From Agarivorans sp. TSD2052 (GTDB lineage Bacteria > Pseudomonadota > Gammaproteobacteria > Enterobacterales > Celerinatantimonadaceae), in NCBI RefSeq assembly GCF_023238625.1, contig NZ_CP096670.1, positions 3,204,501-3,268,500 on the forward strand: a stretch of 64,000 nucleotides of DNA, read 5' to 3'. Shown piece after piece: positions 35,042 to 44,778 of this stretch. The notes under the pieces were generated by a model. That model was given only the letters and a program-made list of their open reading frames with translations, did not search any database and had not been told where the DNA came from. Positions within the stretch are counted from its first letter, which is position 1. Each line of letters opens with the position of its first letter. A program made the position numbers and the translations under genes.

Positions 35042-35575
35042 ATGCCTAATTTCGTTTTTATTGCCGTTAGCTTAGATGGTTTTATCGCTGATAAGGATCA
35101 GGGCTTAGACTGGCTAGACAGTGTGCCCAACCCCCAAGGTTTAGATCTCGGTTATCAGCCGTTCATCGACTCAATTGATGCCCTCGTGATGGGCCGACAT
35201 TCCTTTGAGAAGGTAATGAGTTTTGATTGTGATTGGCCTTACAGCAAACCCGTTATGGTTTTAAGCAATAGCCTTACAAGCCTACCAGAAGGCTTTACTG
35301 GCGAAGTAACACTAATAAACGGCGAACTAAAGCAATTAGTCAAACAACTCAACCAACAAGGTTATAACAACTTGTATATTGATGGTGGCCTGACTATTCA
35401 GCAATTTTTAGCTAATGACTTAATCGATGAAATGATTCTGACTCGCTTCCCTATATTGCTAGGTGGCGGAGCGCCGCTATTTGGTGATTTACCGATGAGC
35501 AAAGCGTTTAAACATCAATCAACCAGCGTGCTGTTAGACCAACTCGTGCAAAGCCACTATATTCGCGAACAATAA
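35042..35575 (+). CDS. Dihydrofolate reductase-family protein (RibD C-terminal type)
   Basis: A 177-residue protein of the DHFR/RibD_C fold: FVFIAVSLDGFIADKDQGLDW at the start, then the NADPH-binding MGRHSFEKVM and LYIDGGLTIQQFL, and LGGGAPLFGD near the end. It is the YyaP/YwjB-like group with no proven reaction. The ATG at 35042 has GGAG seven bases upstream; the frame extends 27 codons into the previous gene without a site. It may be co-transcribed with the upstream GST. Confidence 0.87.
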   Translation: MPNFVFIAVSLDGFIADKDQGLDWLDSVPNPQGLDLGYQPFIDSIDALVMGRHSFEKVMSFDCDWPYSKPVMVLSNSLTSLPEGFTGEVTLINGELKQLVKQLNQQGYNNLYIDGGLTIQQFLANDLIDEMILTRFPILLGGGAPLFGDLPMSKAFKHQSTSVLLDQLVQSHYIREQ

Positions 35576-35665
35576 CTGGTTAAAAAATAAACTACAAATG
35601 GTAGGCAATTGATGTTTTAATTAGTGCCAATGGGCTTCACTAATCTTGCTTAGTAAGGACTCAGT

Positions 35666-36484
35666 TTGGCTATTAAATATTGCTATCGCAGGCTTTATTT
35701 TGCTGCACTTATCAGTTTAAGTGCGGTGGTTAACTCTGCCCAAAGTAGTGAAATCATTACCCTTACTAACGGAGAATGGCCTCCCTTTACCTCGCAATCT
35801 TTACCGCATCAAGGCTTTTACTCTGAGATAGTTCGCCAAGCCTTTGCTCTTGAAGGCTATCAAGTACAATATGAGTTTTTACCCTGGGCAAGAGCTTACA
35901 TGTATGTGGAACAGGGCCAAGCCGATGGCTCATTAACGTGGGCTAAAACGCCGGCTAAAGGCCAGCAAGTATTATTTAGTGACCCTGTATTTTGGCACAA
36001 TAAGGTTATTTTTCATTTAAAAAGCGCCCCTTTTGATTGGCAAACTGTGAGTGATTTCAAGGGGCTTAAAATAGGCGCGAGTGAACAATACACCTATGGC
36101 TATGAATTTGATTTAGCGGCAGAGAAAGGTGAAATAGATGTAGAATATGTTTCTTCAGATTTATTAAACCTGAAGAAAATGCTAATAAATCGGATCCGTT
36201 TGTTTCCCTCCGACGTGCACGTGGGTCATCAACTGATCAAGCAACACTTCTCGGCAGAACAAGCGGCTTTGTTCACTCACCACCCTAAGCCCATCCAACA
36301 AACCTACACCCATGTTATTTTTTCTAAACACCAGCCGTCTCGTAGCGAGCAACTGTTAGCCGCATTTAACCGTGGCTTAAAAAAGCTAAAAGAATCGGGA
36401 GCTTATCAAGATATCATTGATCAAGCAGAGTTAATTACTCATGACTTTTCCGCACCTAAAAACAGCAACGCCGCAGCTAATTAG
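35666..36484 (+). CDS. Periplasmic solute-binding protein family 3, TTG start
   Basis: A 272-residue SBP_bac_3 protein with a signal peptide (YFAALISLSAVVNSAQS/SE). The mature start EIITLTNGEWPPFTSQSLPH and FLPWARAYMYVEQGQADGSL are the usual ligand-pocket landmarks of this orphan group, and FPSDVHVGHQLIKQHF is in the second lobe. The open frame begins with TTG, with TAAGGA eight bases upstream. No transporter is adjacent. The stop codon lies inside a perfect 30-base palindrome. Confidence 0.82.
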   Translation: MAIKYCYRRLYFAALISLSAVVNSAQSSEIITLTNGEWPPFTSQSLPHQGFYSEIVRQAFALEGYQVQYEFLPWARAYMYVEQGQADGSLTWAKTPAKGQQVLFSDPVFWHNKVIFHLKSAPFDWQTVSDFKGLKIGASEQYTYGYEFDLAAEKGEIDVEYVSSDLLNLKKMLINRIRLFPSDVHVGHQLIKQHFSAEQAALFTHHPKPIQQTYTHVIFSKHQPSRSEQLLAAFNRGLKKLKESGAYQDIIDQAELITHDFSAPKNSNAAAN

Positions 36485-36495
36485 CTGCGGCGTTG
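36466..36495. terminator. Perfect 30-base palindrome over the stop codon
   Basis: CAACGCCGCAGCTAA and its exact complement follow each other with no spacer at the symmetry centre 36480/36481. On the minus strand it is followed by CTGTTTTTA, so it is a good terminator for the scs operon, and it also ends the plus-strand binding-protein gene, whose TAG is part of it. Confidence 0.8.
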
Positions 36496-36518
36496 AGTAA
36501 CAACTTATGGCTATACGC

Positions 36519-37016
36519 TTAGGCCATTAACATTCGCCACCACATACCGGGTAAGGTAGTAAACCCAGCGGTATAGTGTTTTAACTCGCCGTTTTTTATG
36601 ACCATTAAAGTAGGCGTTACCGAAATGCCCCACTGTGCACCCAGTTTCGATTGCGGGTCGTTCACTACATTAAACTGATAGTTATGATGGTTTAAGTAAG
36701 CTTGCATTTTTGCCTGCTCGCCCGAGCGCAGCGCGACAGTGACCACATTAAAATGCTTAGACAACGTGTTTACTGCGGGGCTCACAAAGTTACATACCCC
36801 ACACCACGAGCCCCAAAAGTACAGGAGCACCGGTTGGTCTTTACTTAAGGCTTGTAAATCTATGTGTTCTCCCGCTACGCTCAGCGCGCTTAACTGCGGC
36901 AGCTCGCCCTCTGGCACATCTTGAGAACGCCACAAATCAACGCCAATACTCACCACCGTAACAAAAAACAGCATGGACAATAGCTGTTTTAAGCCGCTCC
37001 AAAGTTTACTCTTCAT
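36519..37016 (-). CDS. scsD: Thioredoxin-like protein ScsD
   Basis: Membrane-anchored TlpA-like thiol reductase. A single N-terminal membrane segment (LKQLLSMLFFVTVVSIGVDL) is followed by a thioredoxin domain with YFWGSWCGVCNFVSP (CGVC active site near residue 75) and GISVTPTLMVIKNGEL with the cis-proline. It is the last gene of the scsBCD operon and overlaps scsC by 11 bases. In Salmonella the Scs proteins give copper and peroxide tolerance by keeping thiols reduced. Confidence 0.9.
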   Translation of the reverse strand: MKSKLWSGLKQLLSMLFFVTVVSIGVDLWRSQDVPEGELPQLSALSVAGEHIDLQALSKDQPVLLYFWGSWCGVCNFVSPAVNTLSKHFNVVTVALRSGEQAKMQAYLNHHNYQFNVVNDPQSKLGAQWGISVTPTLMVIKNGELKHYTAGFTTLPGMWWRMLMA

Positions 37017-37800
37017 TTGCGGCCTCCAAGCCTTTTAACTCAAGCTCAATCTGTTGCTTAATTTGCTCATAAGGCACTAAACCAGGGATCAAGCTGTCGC
37101 TAAATACCAAGCTTGGTGTACCACCAATGTTCAACTGGGTCATTAACTGCAGATTGTCATCTAAGATTTGTTTAGCTTGTGGGTTCTGCTTAGCGGCCGT
37201 TAACCATTGTTGATTGCCAGTAAGCTTAGCGACGTTGGCAATTGACTCACTCGTTAAACGGCTTGGGCTAGCCATCAATTTAGTATGCAAGTCCATAAAT
37301 TTCTGCGGCTGCTCTAACCATATGGTTTGCGCAAATAACGACGCTTCTTCAGAGCTAGGCCCCAAGAGAGGTACCATTTTAATCACCACCCGTAGCTGCG
37401 GAAACTCTTCCACTAACTTCGCTAATGAAGGCTCTACCCGCTTACAGTATGGACAGTTAAAATCGGTAAAATAAGCAAGGGTAATTGTCGGGTTATCACT
37501 GCCCATCCATGGGTCATTTGAGTTAGTAAACAAGTTATTGGCTTGCTGTTTGATTACTCCGCTTACGCCTAGTTGCTGTTGCAGCTCTTGGTAGGCTTGA
37601 AAAGCTATAATGGCGTCACGCAAAATCTCGGGATCTTGCACCATGGCATCTCGGATCAGCACTTTTAGTTCGGCGCGCTGTTGGTCGCTAAAACTGGACG
37701 TTTCAGCATGCCCGTAAGGGCTAAACATGCCGATAAGTAACAGACTAAACAGCCAAGGGCGAAAACGATGAACCGTGTATTGAATCGTCGTGTTAATCAT
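37006..37800 (-). CDS. scsC: DsbA-family periplasmic thiol protein ScsC
   Basis: A 264-residue exported protein with a signal peptide (RFRPWLFSLLLIGMFSPYGHA), an N-terminal helical extension (residues 35-85, of the kind that oligomerises ScsC in relatives) and a DsbA-like domain with DFNCPYCKRVEP (CPYC). The GTPSLVFSDSLIPG segment holds the cis-proline. Its start lies 3 bases from the scsB stop. ScsB keeps ScsC reduced, so it acts as an isomerase or copper chaperone in the periplasm. Confidence 0.92.
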   Translation of the reverse strand: MINTTIQYTVHRFRPWLFSLLLIGMFSPYGHAETSSFSDQQRAELKVLIRDAMVQDPEILRDAIIAFQAYQELQQQLGVSGVIKQQANNLFTNSNDPWMGSDNPTITLAYFTDFNCPYCKRVEPSLAKLVEEFPQLRVVIKMVPLLGPSSEEASLFAQTIWLEQPQKFMDLHTKLMASPSRLTSESIANVAKLTGNQQWLTAAKQNPQAKQILDDNLQLMTQLNIGGTPSLVFSDSLIPGLVPYEQIKQQIELELKGLEAANEE

Positions 37801-37803
37801 TAT

Positions 37804-39879
37804 TTATTCCTGAATGAGACCAGCGGCACCAGCGGCTTGAGCAAAGGCTTGCTCTATCGCTTGGTGGCTTAAGATTACGGGAAGCGTTATGCCCTCTGGG
37901 GCAGCGGGGCCGTATACAATATTAAATGGCACGCCAAAGCGCTGATAGCTTTGTAAAAACTCGCTCACCACCGCGGAGGGCTTTGTCCAATCACCTTTAA
38001 CTAATAGGGTAGACGGCTGCTTTAACAAACTATAAGTAGGATCTTGTAAGGTCACTCCCACTTTGTTGGCTTTACAAGTAATACACCAATCTGCTGTCAC
38101 ATCAACAAACACCACTTTGCCCTGAGCGACTTGCTGCTGAATATTGCTATGCTGAAGCGGCTGCCATACTAGATCGGTAGGTAAAGCCTTAGCCCATTGT
38201 TCACTGGTCATTGCGCCTATTAAAGCGATTCCCCCGCCCAATAACACCATAGCGCTTAGGCTTATCAGCAATACTTTAGCGCCGTGTTGCTTGGCTACAA
38301 ACAAGATGAATAACAGCACCAATACTGCTATCAAACTCAACACTATTGGCATCGCCACAAAATTAGCCAGCAAGCTTACTAGCCATAAACTGGTGGCAAA
38401 TAACATCAGTGAAAATATCAGTTTCACCAAGCCCATCCATTTACCCGGTTTAGGCAAGACTTGAGCAAGCTTAGGAAATGTAGCCACTAATAACCAAGGC
38501 AAGGCCATGCCTATCGCCAATGCGGTAAACACAACCACTAAGCTTGCGCTGTCAGCCCCTAACGCAAAAGCCACTGCGGTACCCAAAAACGGCGCACTAC
38601 ATGGTGTTGCTAACAAGGTAGCAAACATGCCTTGTAGAAAGTGCCCTACATAGCCATTTCCACCGATGCTTGCTAGCCGGGTTTGCCAAGTTGAAGGTAG
38701 GCTTATTTCAAACGCGCCCAACATGTTAAAGGCAAACAAGCTGGTCACTAAGACCATAAAGGCAATAAACCAGGGCTGCTGAAACTGCACGCCCCAGCCC
38801 ACCGCCTGGCCACTAAACTTGAGCAGCAAGACGAAGCCAGCTAATAGCCAAAACGACACAACAATGCCGGCAGCAGAGGCCATAAACTGCCTACGGATTG
38901 TCCCTTGCTGTTGATGAGGTGCGGCAATAACCGAGCTAAGTTTCATGCCAAGCACCGGCAATACACAGGGCATAATATTAAGAATTAAGCCGCCCAATAA
39001 GGCAAACACCAATAATTTAAGCCAAGATACCGACTCAAGCACTACCGAGCCTGCTCGTACCTCTGCTTGATATTCAAAAGCCTGCTGTTTATCAAAAACC
39101 GTTAAGCTCAGTGTTTTATTCAACAGCTGTGGTTCACCTAGCCAATTTTCAGCGCTAAAAAACGCGCTTAAACCATCTGACTGAGGCTCCAAGTTAAGTA
39201 ACTTGAAGGTGGTGTCGGGGTCACCATCTACCACTACTTGGAGCTGCTGCCACGGCGCATCACTAACAAGGTTTACTTGCAGACGCTGTTGGCTTGCATC
39301 CCATATAAACTCGCTAGCACTGCCATCAAGCACTAGTGGTACCGCCACTTTCGCTTTGTTGTAGAAGTACATCGCTTCGCTGTCTACTCGCAGCTTGGTT
39401 GGCGTAAAAGCCAGCGAAAACGGGTAATCGGTGAGCACACAAACATTGGTACACGTGGATAAGGTGAGTACGCCTCGCAGCGTGGTGGCTTCGGTTAATG
39501 AGTTAAGGGTGAGCAGTAGCGGAAAATCGACATTCTGCTGGTACCCATAGGTTTGCAAGCCGAGTAGTGAGAAGCGCTCTGGCACTGGCCAAAACCACTC
39601 GGCAGATTCAAAGTTAGTAGAGCCTTGCCAACTAATGCTGGGGGCGATCCCTCCCTCACCGGGTGAGCGCCAATAGGTTTTCCAGTCATCAGCGAGTTTC
39701 ACCTGCAGCACTGCTGGTAAACGCTTGCTGTCGGCGTCTAGTTCTCCGGTTAACATTAGCCGCACTTGGGCAGGCGGGTGCTGTGGCGAGCTTAACCATC
39801 CGCTACTTTGGCCAAAAGCCAAACTAGATAAACATAAGCTAAATAGCAGCGCTATTCGTAGTAATGTGTTCAATATCAT
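37804..39879 (-). CDS. scsB: DsbD-like disulfide reductase ScsB
   Basis: Inner-membrane protein of about 690 residues that carries electrons from cytoplasmic thioredoxin to periplasmic ScsC. After a signal peptide comes an alpha domain with STCTNVCVLTDYPF (cysteines near 145 and 149), eight membrane segments with NIMPCVLPVLG and TPCSAPFLGTAV (the two membrane cysteines), and a C-terminal thioredoxin-like domain with TADWCITCKANKVG. The start is uncertain: ATG at 39879 sits directly on its GGAG, and TTG at 39873 is better spaced. First gene of the scsBCD unit. Confidence 0.92.
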   Translation of the reverse strand: MILNTLLRIALLFSLCLSSLAFGQSSGWLSSPQHPPAQVRLMLTGELDADSKRLPAVLQVKLADDWKTYWRSPGEGGIAPSISWQGSTNFESAEWFWPVPERFSLLGLQTYGYQQNVDFPLLLTLNSLTEATTLRGVLTLSTCTNVCVLTDYPFSLAFTPTKLRVDSEAMYFYNKAKVAVPLVLDGSASEFIWDASQQRLQVNLVSDAPWQQLQVVVDGDPDTTFKLLNLEPQSDGLSAFFSAENWLGEPQLLNKTLSLTVFDKQQAFEYQAEVRAGSVVLESVSWLKLLVFALLGGLILNIMPCVLPVLGMKLSSVIAAPHQQQGTIRRQFMASAAGIVVSFWLLAGFVLLLKFSGQAVGWGVQFQQPWFIAFMVLVTSLFAFNMLGAFEISLPSTWQTRLASIGGNGYVGHFLQGMFATLLATPCSAPFLGTAVAFALGADSASLVVVFTALAIGMALPWLLVATFPKLAQVLPKPGKWMGLVKLIFSLMLFATSLWLVSLLANFVAMPIVLSLIAVLVLLFILFVAKQHGAKVLLISLSAMVLLGGGIALIGAMTSEQWAKALPTDLVWQPLQHSNIQQQVAQGKVVFVDVTADWCITCKANKVGVTLQDPTYSLLKQPSTLLVKGDWTKPSAVVSEFLQSYQRFGVPFNIVYGPAAPEGITLPVILSHQAIEQAFAQAAGAAGLIQE

Positions 39880-39921
39880 CTCCAAAAATTAAAAAAGTAA
39901 ACGCGAAAAATGCGTTCGTTT

Positions 39922-40272
39922 TTACTCTCGAAAATGACACTCTCTAAGATACAGTCGCCGCGGCGGCGGAATACTGGGTTTAACCAATGGTCGGTAGCAA
40001 GTAACGCAAAGCACGCTTACCCAACTTATCGACAAAAATAAAACCACCACAAACAGCTGTTCTAGGGTTTGCACATGTTGCTTTAATAAATGTTCGGCAA
40101 ACTGACAACTCTCATTGCTGTGCAATTGGCTGCTTAGCGGGTCATTGCTAACTAGGTGCGCATTGGGGCAAGCAAAGTTAAGCCCAACATTTTTAGCCAC
40201 GCACACAGCTAGCAACGCGGCTAATAGCAGTAAACTCACTCGGGCTTTATATTGGCTTTGTTTAAACAACAT
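39922..40272 (-). CDS. Small membrane protein upstream of scsBCD, ScsA-like position
   Basis: A 116-residue protein with one hydrophobic segment near residues 12-28 (VSLLLLAALLAVCVAKNVG) and another near 68-90 (LEQLFVVVLFLSISWVSVLCV), and cysteines in FACPN and ESCQF between them. Its place directly before scsB on the same strand suggests the ScsA role, a small membrane protein of the copper-tolerance cluster, but I could not confirm sequence homology. A DUF2946-type copper protein is the alternative. The tail is basic with PPPRRLYLREC. Confidence 0.55.
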   Translation of the reverse strand: MLFKQSQYKARVSLLLLAALLAVCVAKNVGLNFACPNAHLVSNDPLSSQLHSNESCQFAEHLLKQHVQTLEQLFVVVLFLSISWVSVLCVTCYRPLVKPSIPPPRRLYLRECHFRE

Positions 40273-40528
40273 AATTTGGGTTAACGATGTAATGACTACT
40301 TTTTACTGATACCACTGATTGATTACAAGCAAAACCCGTAGATTATTGCGCTTAATGAGATTAGAACAGGAAACCACGCATTAAATTTCCTGCTTATTTA
40401 GTGATCGGAGAGATGTTGAATAATGCCATTAGCGATGAGCTTAAACACCTGCCTATACAGACCTTTTTCAGCGCTAGGTTAGCTCATGCAGGTATCAGCG
40501 TTAGGCCTGTAAGTATTGAAAGAGGAAG

Positions 40529-40559
40529 TCACTCGAGCAAGCAGTACTTACTCGAGTGA
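40529..40559 (-). terminator. Hairpin just after the chemoreceptor stop
   Basis: TCACTCGAG / CTCGAGTGA, a perfect 9-base inverted repeat with a 13-base loop, 8 bases beyond the chemoreceptor stop on the minus strand. No U-tract follows, so it is a weak terminator or an mRNA end-protecting hairpin. Confidence 0.55.
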
Positions 40560-40566
40560 TAAGCAC

Positions 40567-42603
40567 TTAGCTAAACTGCGCCATTTGTTGACGAAGCTCT
40601 AAAGACAAGCTTTGCAAATGGGTCGCACTGCTGGCGGTTTGCGCGGCGGTATCCCGGCTATCGTTGGTGAGAGAGCTAATTTGCGATGCATTAGCGGCAA
40701 TTTCTTGGGACACTTGCGACTGCTGCTCGGTAGTGGCGGCGATGGTTTCAGATTGACTCGCTATCGTTGCCACTTGCTGGGTAATTCCGTTTAGCGCTTC
40801 GCCGGTTTTAGCGGCGTGCTCGGTGAAAAACTCGCCGCGTTTTTTACTCTCGCCCATCAAGGTAACGGCATTATTGGTGCTGCTTTGTAGTTTACCGATT
40901 ATATCTTCAACCTCTTTAACCGACTCTTGAGTGCGCTGAGCGAGGGTTCTTACCTCATCGGCTACCACCGCAAAACCACGCCCTTGCTCGCCAGCTCGCG
41001 CTGCTTCAATAGCGGCATTCAGTGCCAATAAGTTAGTTTGATCAGCAATGTCATTGATCATCTTAGTCACATCTTGGATGTTGTTGCTCTCTTTGCCCAC
41101 TAACTCAATGGCTTCAGCAGAAGAATGCAACTGCTGATTAAGTAAATCGATCTCGCTCACCATTCGCTCAACCAACTCTGCCCCTTGCTGACTATTGGTA
41201 TCAGCAGCCCTTACGCTATTGGCAATATCTTCTACTTGCTCCGCGACTGACGCCGCCGAAGATGACATTTCTTCAATGGCGGCAGCCACTTGGTCCACCT
41301 GAGCCTGCTGGTTATCTAACTGCACCAAACTGCTTTCTGCATCTGAATATACACTGGTAGATTTGCCCTGTAAGTCTTCACTGGTAGCGCGAATATTGCC
41401 CACCAATACATTAAGCTTGCTCGCCATTTGATTAACACCCGCGGTAAGGCGCTGCACTTCATTGTTAGATTGGTGGTTACCCTGGGCAATTTTAACGCTG
41501 ACCTCCCCGGCCCCCATACGCTGCATATTAGCGCTTAACTCTTCAATAGGTTTGGTCATACGGCGAACAAATAGGCTCAGTGCAATCACGACAAAAACCG
41601 CCAGAGAGACCGATACCAGCAGAATAATAACCAACAAGTCGTGGCTAGCTTTGGTGACCTCACTAACAAAGGTGCCGCCTAATACCTTCCAGTTCCAGCC
41701 GGGTACATCTGCAAATACTAAGTATTTGTCACCCACCGTGCCTTGATACTGATAAGGATATATCAGCCTGCCGCTGCTTTGTTCAAATAGCACGGCAAAA
41801 GGTTTATCGCCATTAAAGTCTGTGCGATCGATAATCGAATTTCCCGCTTCAATTTGCGGGTGAAGCAGGTAGTCTCCAAGTAAATTGTTAGGGTTGTTAT
41901 CTACCACGATGGTGTAACCAGTATCACCCCATTTAATTTGCGAAAGATTACTAAAAATCTCTGTAGTGACGCTGTCGATGGGCACACCAATGAAACTTAA
42001 AGCGGCGACTTTACCTTGTTCATTTTTAAGCGGGTAATAATAGGTGAGGTACTCTTTGCCAAACAGTGACACCTTAGCATGATAAGGTTTACCACTGATT
42101 AGCGTGCTATATCCTGGGTGATTGGTGCCTAAACGCGTACCAACAGCCCGTTCGCCTTGGTTATCTTTTAGCGAGGTGGCCACCCGCACAAAATCATCAC
42201 CAGACGCACTAAACAACGTCGCCACTGCGCTAGTATCTTGGGTAAATCGGTCTACGTAGCGGCTATTACCCACGAGTGACGCGCCTCGCACATGCAGGTC
42301 TTTTACTTTAAATTGCTGAAAATCTACTTCACGGTTAGCCACTGCCAAGCCATTTACGTAGCCATTACGAAATGAAGCTTCTAAGTCATGCGCCCGCTCT
42401 AGGTAAGAAGCAAACTGACCCGCCACCAATGAAGCCACGGCTTGAACCTTAGATTCATGATTTACCATCGCTTGTTCAAACAAGGCTTTTGATGCTTTGT
42501 TATAAACCAAACTCGCCATAGCCGCTAAACCCAGCAAAACGACCAGCCCAATGATCAGCTGTAGTTGCAGCGAAATACTTTTATTCCTAAATCCGTTAAT
42601 CAT
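40567..42603 (-). CDS. Methyl-accepting chemotaxis protein with Cache sensor
   Basis: Chemoreceptor of 678 residues from ATG at 42603, which has AAAAGGAG six bases upstream (the frame begins six codons earlier at TTG). The first membrane segment is near residues 12-33 ([18 protein letters not shown]), followed by a large periplasmic Cache_3/Cache_2-like sensor ([20 protein letters not shown] and [12 protein letters not shown]). A second membrane segment lies near residue 325, then HAMP ([20 protein letters not shown]) and the signalling domain with the hairpin [20 protein letters not shown]. Ligand unknown; single gene. Confidence 0.92.
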   Translation of the reverse strand: MINGFRNKSISLQLQLIIGLVVLLGLAAMASLVYNKASKALFEQAMVNHESKVQAVASLVAGQFASYLERAHDLEASFRNGYVNGLAVANREVDFQQFKVKDLHVRGASLVGNSRYVDRFTQDTSAVATLFSASGDDFVRVATSLKDNQGERAVGTRLGTNHPGYSTLISGKPYHAKVSLFGKEYLTYYYPLKNEQGKVAALSFIGVPIDSVTTEIFSNLSQIKWGDTGYTIVVDNNPNNLLGDYLLHPQIEAGNSIIDRTDFNGDKPFAVLFEQSSGRLIYPYQYQGTVGDKYLVFADVPGWNWKVLGGTFVSEVTKASHDLLVIILLVSVSLAVFVVIALSLFVRRMTKPIEELSANMQRMGAGEVSVKIAQGNHQSNNEVQRLTAGVNQMASKLNVLVGNIRATSEDLQGKSTSVYSDAESSLVQLDNQQAQVDQVAAAIEEMSSSAASVAEQVEDIANSVRAADTNSQQGAELVERMVSEIDLLNQQLHSSAEAIELVGKESNNIQDVTKMINDIADQTNLLALNAAIEAARAGEQGRGFAVVADEVRTLAQRTQESVKEVEDIIGKLQSSTNNAVTLMGESKKRGEFFTEHAAKTGEALNGITQQVATIASQSETIAATTEQQSQVSQEIAANASQISSLTNDSRDTAAQTASSATHLQSLSLELRQQMAQFS

Positions 42604-42918
42604 GTTAACTCCTTTTAACAAACGGGCTGACTAAAAAGTCAACAAGATATCTATAAAAGTAATCTAAATAATTCGATTAGTGAAGTAAACGACCGATTTA
42701 GCGGATAGGAGATTTGTTTGTTTTATATCAACAATGGCCCAGCACAGGCACTTTATGGCGGTTTCTTCAATATTTTAGTCCGCGATAAGTGTCACAAAAA
42801 GCACTGATAATTTGTTGATGAATTTACGAAAAAAGGTGCAAAGGTAGGCAAAAAAACGTACCAAGCAAGCCTCATTAGGCTTGCTTATTTAACAAGAGAT
42901 AACACCAACTAACGCCGC
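42604..42918. terminator. Intergenic region with a terminator at 42863-42886
   Basis: AAGCAAGCC-TCATTA-GGCTTGCTT is a perfect 9-base stem. It ends the DUF302 gene transcript on the minus strand, 33 bases after its stop; a run of seven T follows ten bases later. The rest of the stretch is AT-rich promoter DNA of the chemoreceptor with no other gene. Confidence 0.65.
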
Positions 42919-43392
42919 TTAGTTTGCCGCGGCTTTAGATATACCAGCTAAGGCGCCAGCCACTTTAGCTAATACCGGCTCACAGCCATTCATTTGATGA
43001 CGCTTGGCCAAATACTCAGGGTCGTTATAAGAAATCCACACCTTGCCAGCTTCATCTTGCCAGATTAAGGCTTTTTGCGGTAAATCTAGCGCGATCAGCT
43101 GTTGGCATTTCATGAGTGGTGAACCTACTTTAGGATTGCCAAAAATCAGCAACTCGGTATCTCTCAGCTCAATATCTACCTTAGCCGCACCTTGCGAATG
43201 TTTCACATGATTAAAAACGGTCATGCCTTTTTTCTCAAGGATCTGCAACATACGTTCAGCCGTTTGCGCCACATTATGTTGGCTAGCGACACTGATTACA
43301 CCATCGCTACTAGCATCTGCTGCGAATACGCTACAACACATAAGCAAAAAAGTTATTGTTCTCAATTTTGCCGCTTGCTCAAATTTCCTCAT
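42919..43392 (-). CDS. Exported DUF302 protein
   Basis: A 157-residue protein with a signal peptide (TITFLLMCCSVFAADA) and a DUF302 domain: GVISVASQHNVAQTAERMLQ, GMTVFNHVKHSQGA, LLIFGNPKVGSPLMKCQQLI and KALIWQDEAGKVWISYND. The fold is TATA-box-binding-protein-like and dimeric, and its ligand is not established. GAGGATG precedes the ATG. No operon partner. Confidence 0.88.
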   Translation of the reverse strand: MRKFEQAAKLRTITFLLMCCSVFAADASSDGVISVASQHNVAQTAERMLQILEKKGMTVFNHVKHSQGAAKVDIELRDTELLIFGNPKVGSPLMKCQQLIALDLPQKALIWQDEAGKVWISYNDPEYLAKRHQMNGCEPVLAKVAGALAGISKAAAN

Positions 43393-43645
43393 GCGCTTTC
43401 ATCCTCATTAATTGGTAAACAACTACAAAACAACCCTTTAGCTGTATTGCAACTCATCAACAAGTCTAGTGCATTATTAAGCTTGCATTTCTACAAGTAT
43501 GCCTTTAATGCAGGTTGGAGCTAGCAAAACAACAAAAATGAATTTCTATAATTCCCCAATTCATTAGGTATTCGCTCTATTCTCCTGCCCATAACTGCTG
43601 GACAATGCAAAGGCCAGCCATAAAGTCACGACTGGAGTGCACGCA

Positions 43646-44719
43646 ATGATCAAATCAAAAACATTTAAACGCACACTACTCGCAGCGGGCATTGGCTTAT
43701 TAGTGGCGAGCCCGAGCATTTTGGCTAGCACGCTAAGTGCGCAGCTTAGCGCTGCCATTCACCACCACAACATCCCTAATCCGGTTGGTATTTCTAGCAC
43801 GCTAGAGTCAGTGATTGATAAGCGCCAAGTGGGTGAAGCAATGCCAGCCACGCCTGAATCTACAGAGGAATGGCTAAAGGCTGTAAAGTTCGCGAATAAA
43901 GAACCTGCCCAGCTTGCATTAAAAGCGGCTAAAGAGCTCGACGTAAGTGTTGAGAAAAACTCCATTGCAGGCGTAGAGACCTTTGTGGTGACCCCTGCAA
44001 CCATTAATCCACGCTATGCCGACCACTACTTTATGCATTTGCATAGCGGAGCATTTGTCTTTGGTGGCGAAGAAGCAGCCCTACGTGAAGCAATATGGAT
44101 GGCAAACGGCCTAGGTGTAAAAGTGATCTCGGTAGATTACCGTAAACCGCCTCTTCATCCCTTTCCGGCAGCCATCGACGATGCAGTTGCAGTATGGAAA
44201 GATATCACCAGTAAGCAAGAAGCCAGCAAAACCGTAATATTTGGTACCTCGGCCGGCGGTAATTTAACCCTAACCACCACTTTGCGGCTGAAAGAACAAG
44301 GGCTACCTATGCCTGGAGCACTCTTTGCTGGCACTCCCGCTACCGATCTTGCACACACCAGCGATAGTTGGTTAACCCTAGAAGGGCTAGATCCACTAGG
44401 TCGCCGCGCAGGTCTGCTTCAAAGTACTTTCGACTTGTACGCCGCTAACAACAACTTGGAAAACCCTTTGATATCTCCCGTGTATGGAGAGCTAAACAAC
44501 TTTCCACCAACGCTGCTAATTTCAGGCACTCGTGATTTACTGCTTAGCGATACCGTTCGCATGCACCGCGCGCTTCGTGCGGCCGGAGTCAGCGCCGATT
44601 TGCATATCTATGACGGGCAGTCTCACGCCGACTACTTACTCGGGCTAGCTCACAATTTGCCCGAATCAGATGATGCGTTAGCCGAACTAAACGCCTTTTT
44701 TAATACACACCTTAACTAA
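43646..44719 (+). CDS. Secreted alpha/beta hydrolase, hormone-sensitive lipase-like
   Basis: A 357-residue exported esterase/lipase. ATG at 43646 has CTGGAG eight bases upstream (the longer frame starts with GTG). A signal peptide ends near SPSILA/S. The oxyanion-hole strand reads YFMHLHSGAFVFGG, where the usual HGGG is changed to HSGA. The nucleophile is in IFGTSAGGNLTLTT (GTSAG), the acid in LLISGTRDLLLSD and the histidine in YDGQSHADYLLG. Likely substrate: short-chain esters; unknown in vivo. Confidence 0.88.
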   Translation: MIKSKTFKRTLLAAGIGLLVASPSILASTLSAQLSAAIHHHNIPNPVGISSTLESVIDKRQVGEAMPATPESTEEWLKAVKFANKEPAQLALKAAKELDVSVEKNSIAGVETFVVTPATINPRYADHYFMHLHSGAFVFGGEEAALREAIWMANGLGVKVISVDYRKPPLHPFPAAIDDAVAVWKDITSKQEASKTVIFGTSAGGNLTLTTTLRLKEQGLPMPGALFAGTPATDLAHTSDSWLTLEGLDPLGRRAGLLQSTFDLYAANNNLENPLISPVYGELNNFPPTLLISGTRDLLLSDTVRMHRALRAAGVSADLHIYDGQSHADYLLGLAHNLPESDDALAELNAFFNTHLN

Positions 44720-44727
44720 ATAGCTAT

Positions 44728-44747
44728 CGAGCCCCGTAAGGGGCTCG
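44728..44747 (+). terminator. GC hairpin between the hydrolase and mscS-type genes
   Basis: CGAGCCCC-GTAA-GGGGCTCG, a perfect 8-base stem with a tetraloop, 9 bases after the hydrolase stop. It is not followed by a U-tract, so read-through into the channel gene is possible. Confidence 0.6.
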
Positions 44748-44778
44748 CCATTACCTGTTACAAAGGACATTGCTTAAT

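Noticed and set aside
40413-40559. A 48-codon plus-strand frame between the chemoreceptor and scs genes.
   Set aside because: Its ribosome site is fused to the ATG, it runs into the 40529-40559 hairpin, and it has no recognisable family.
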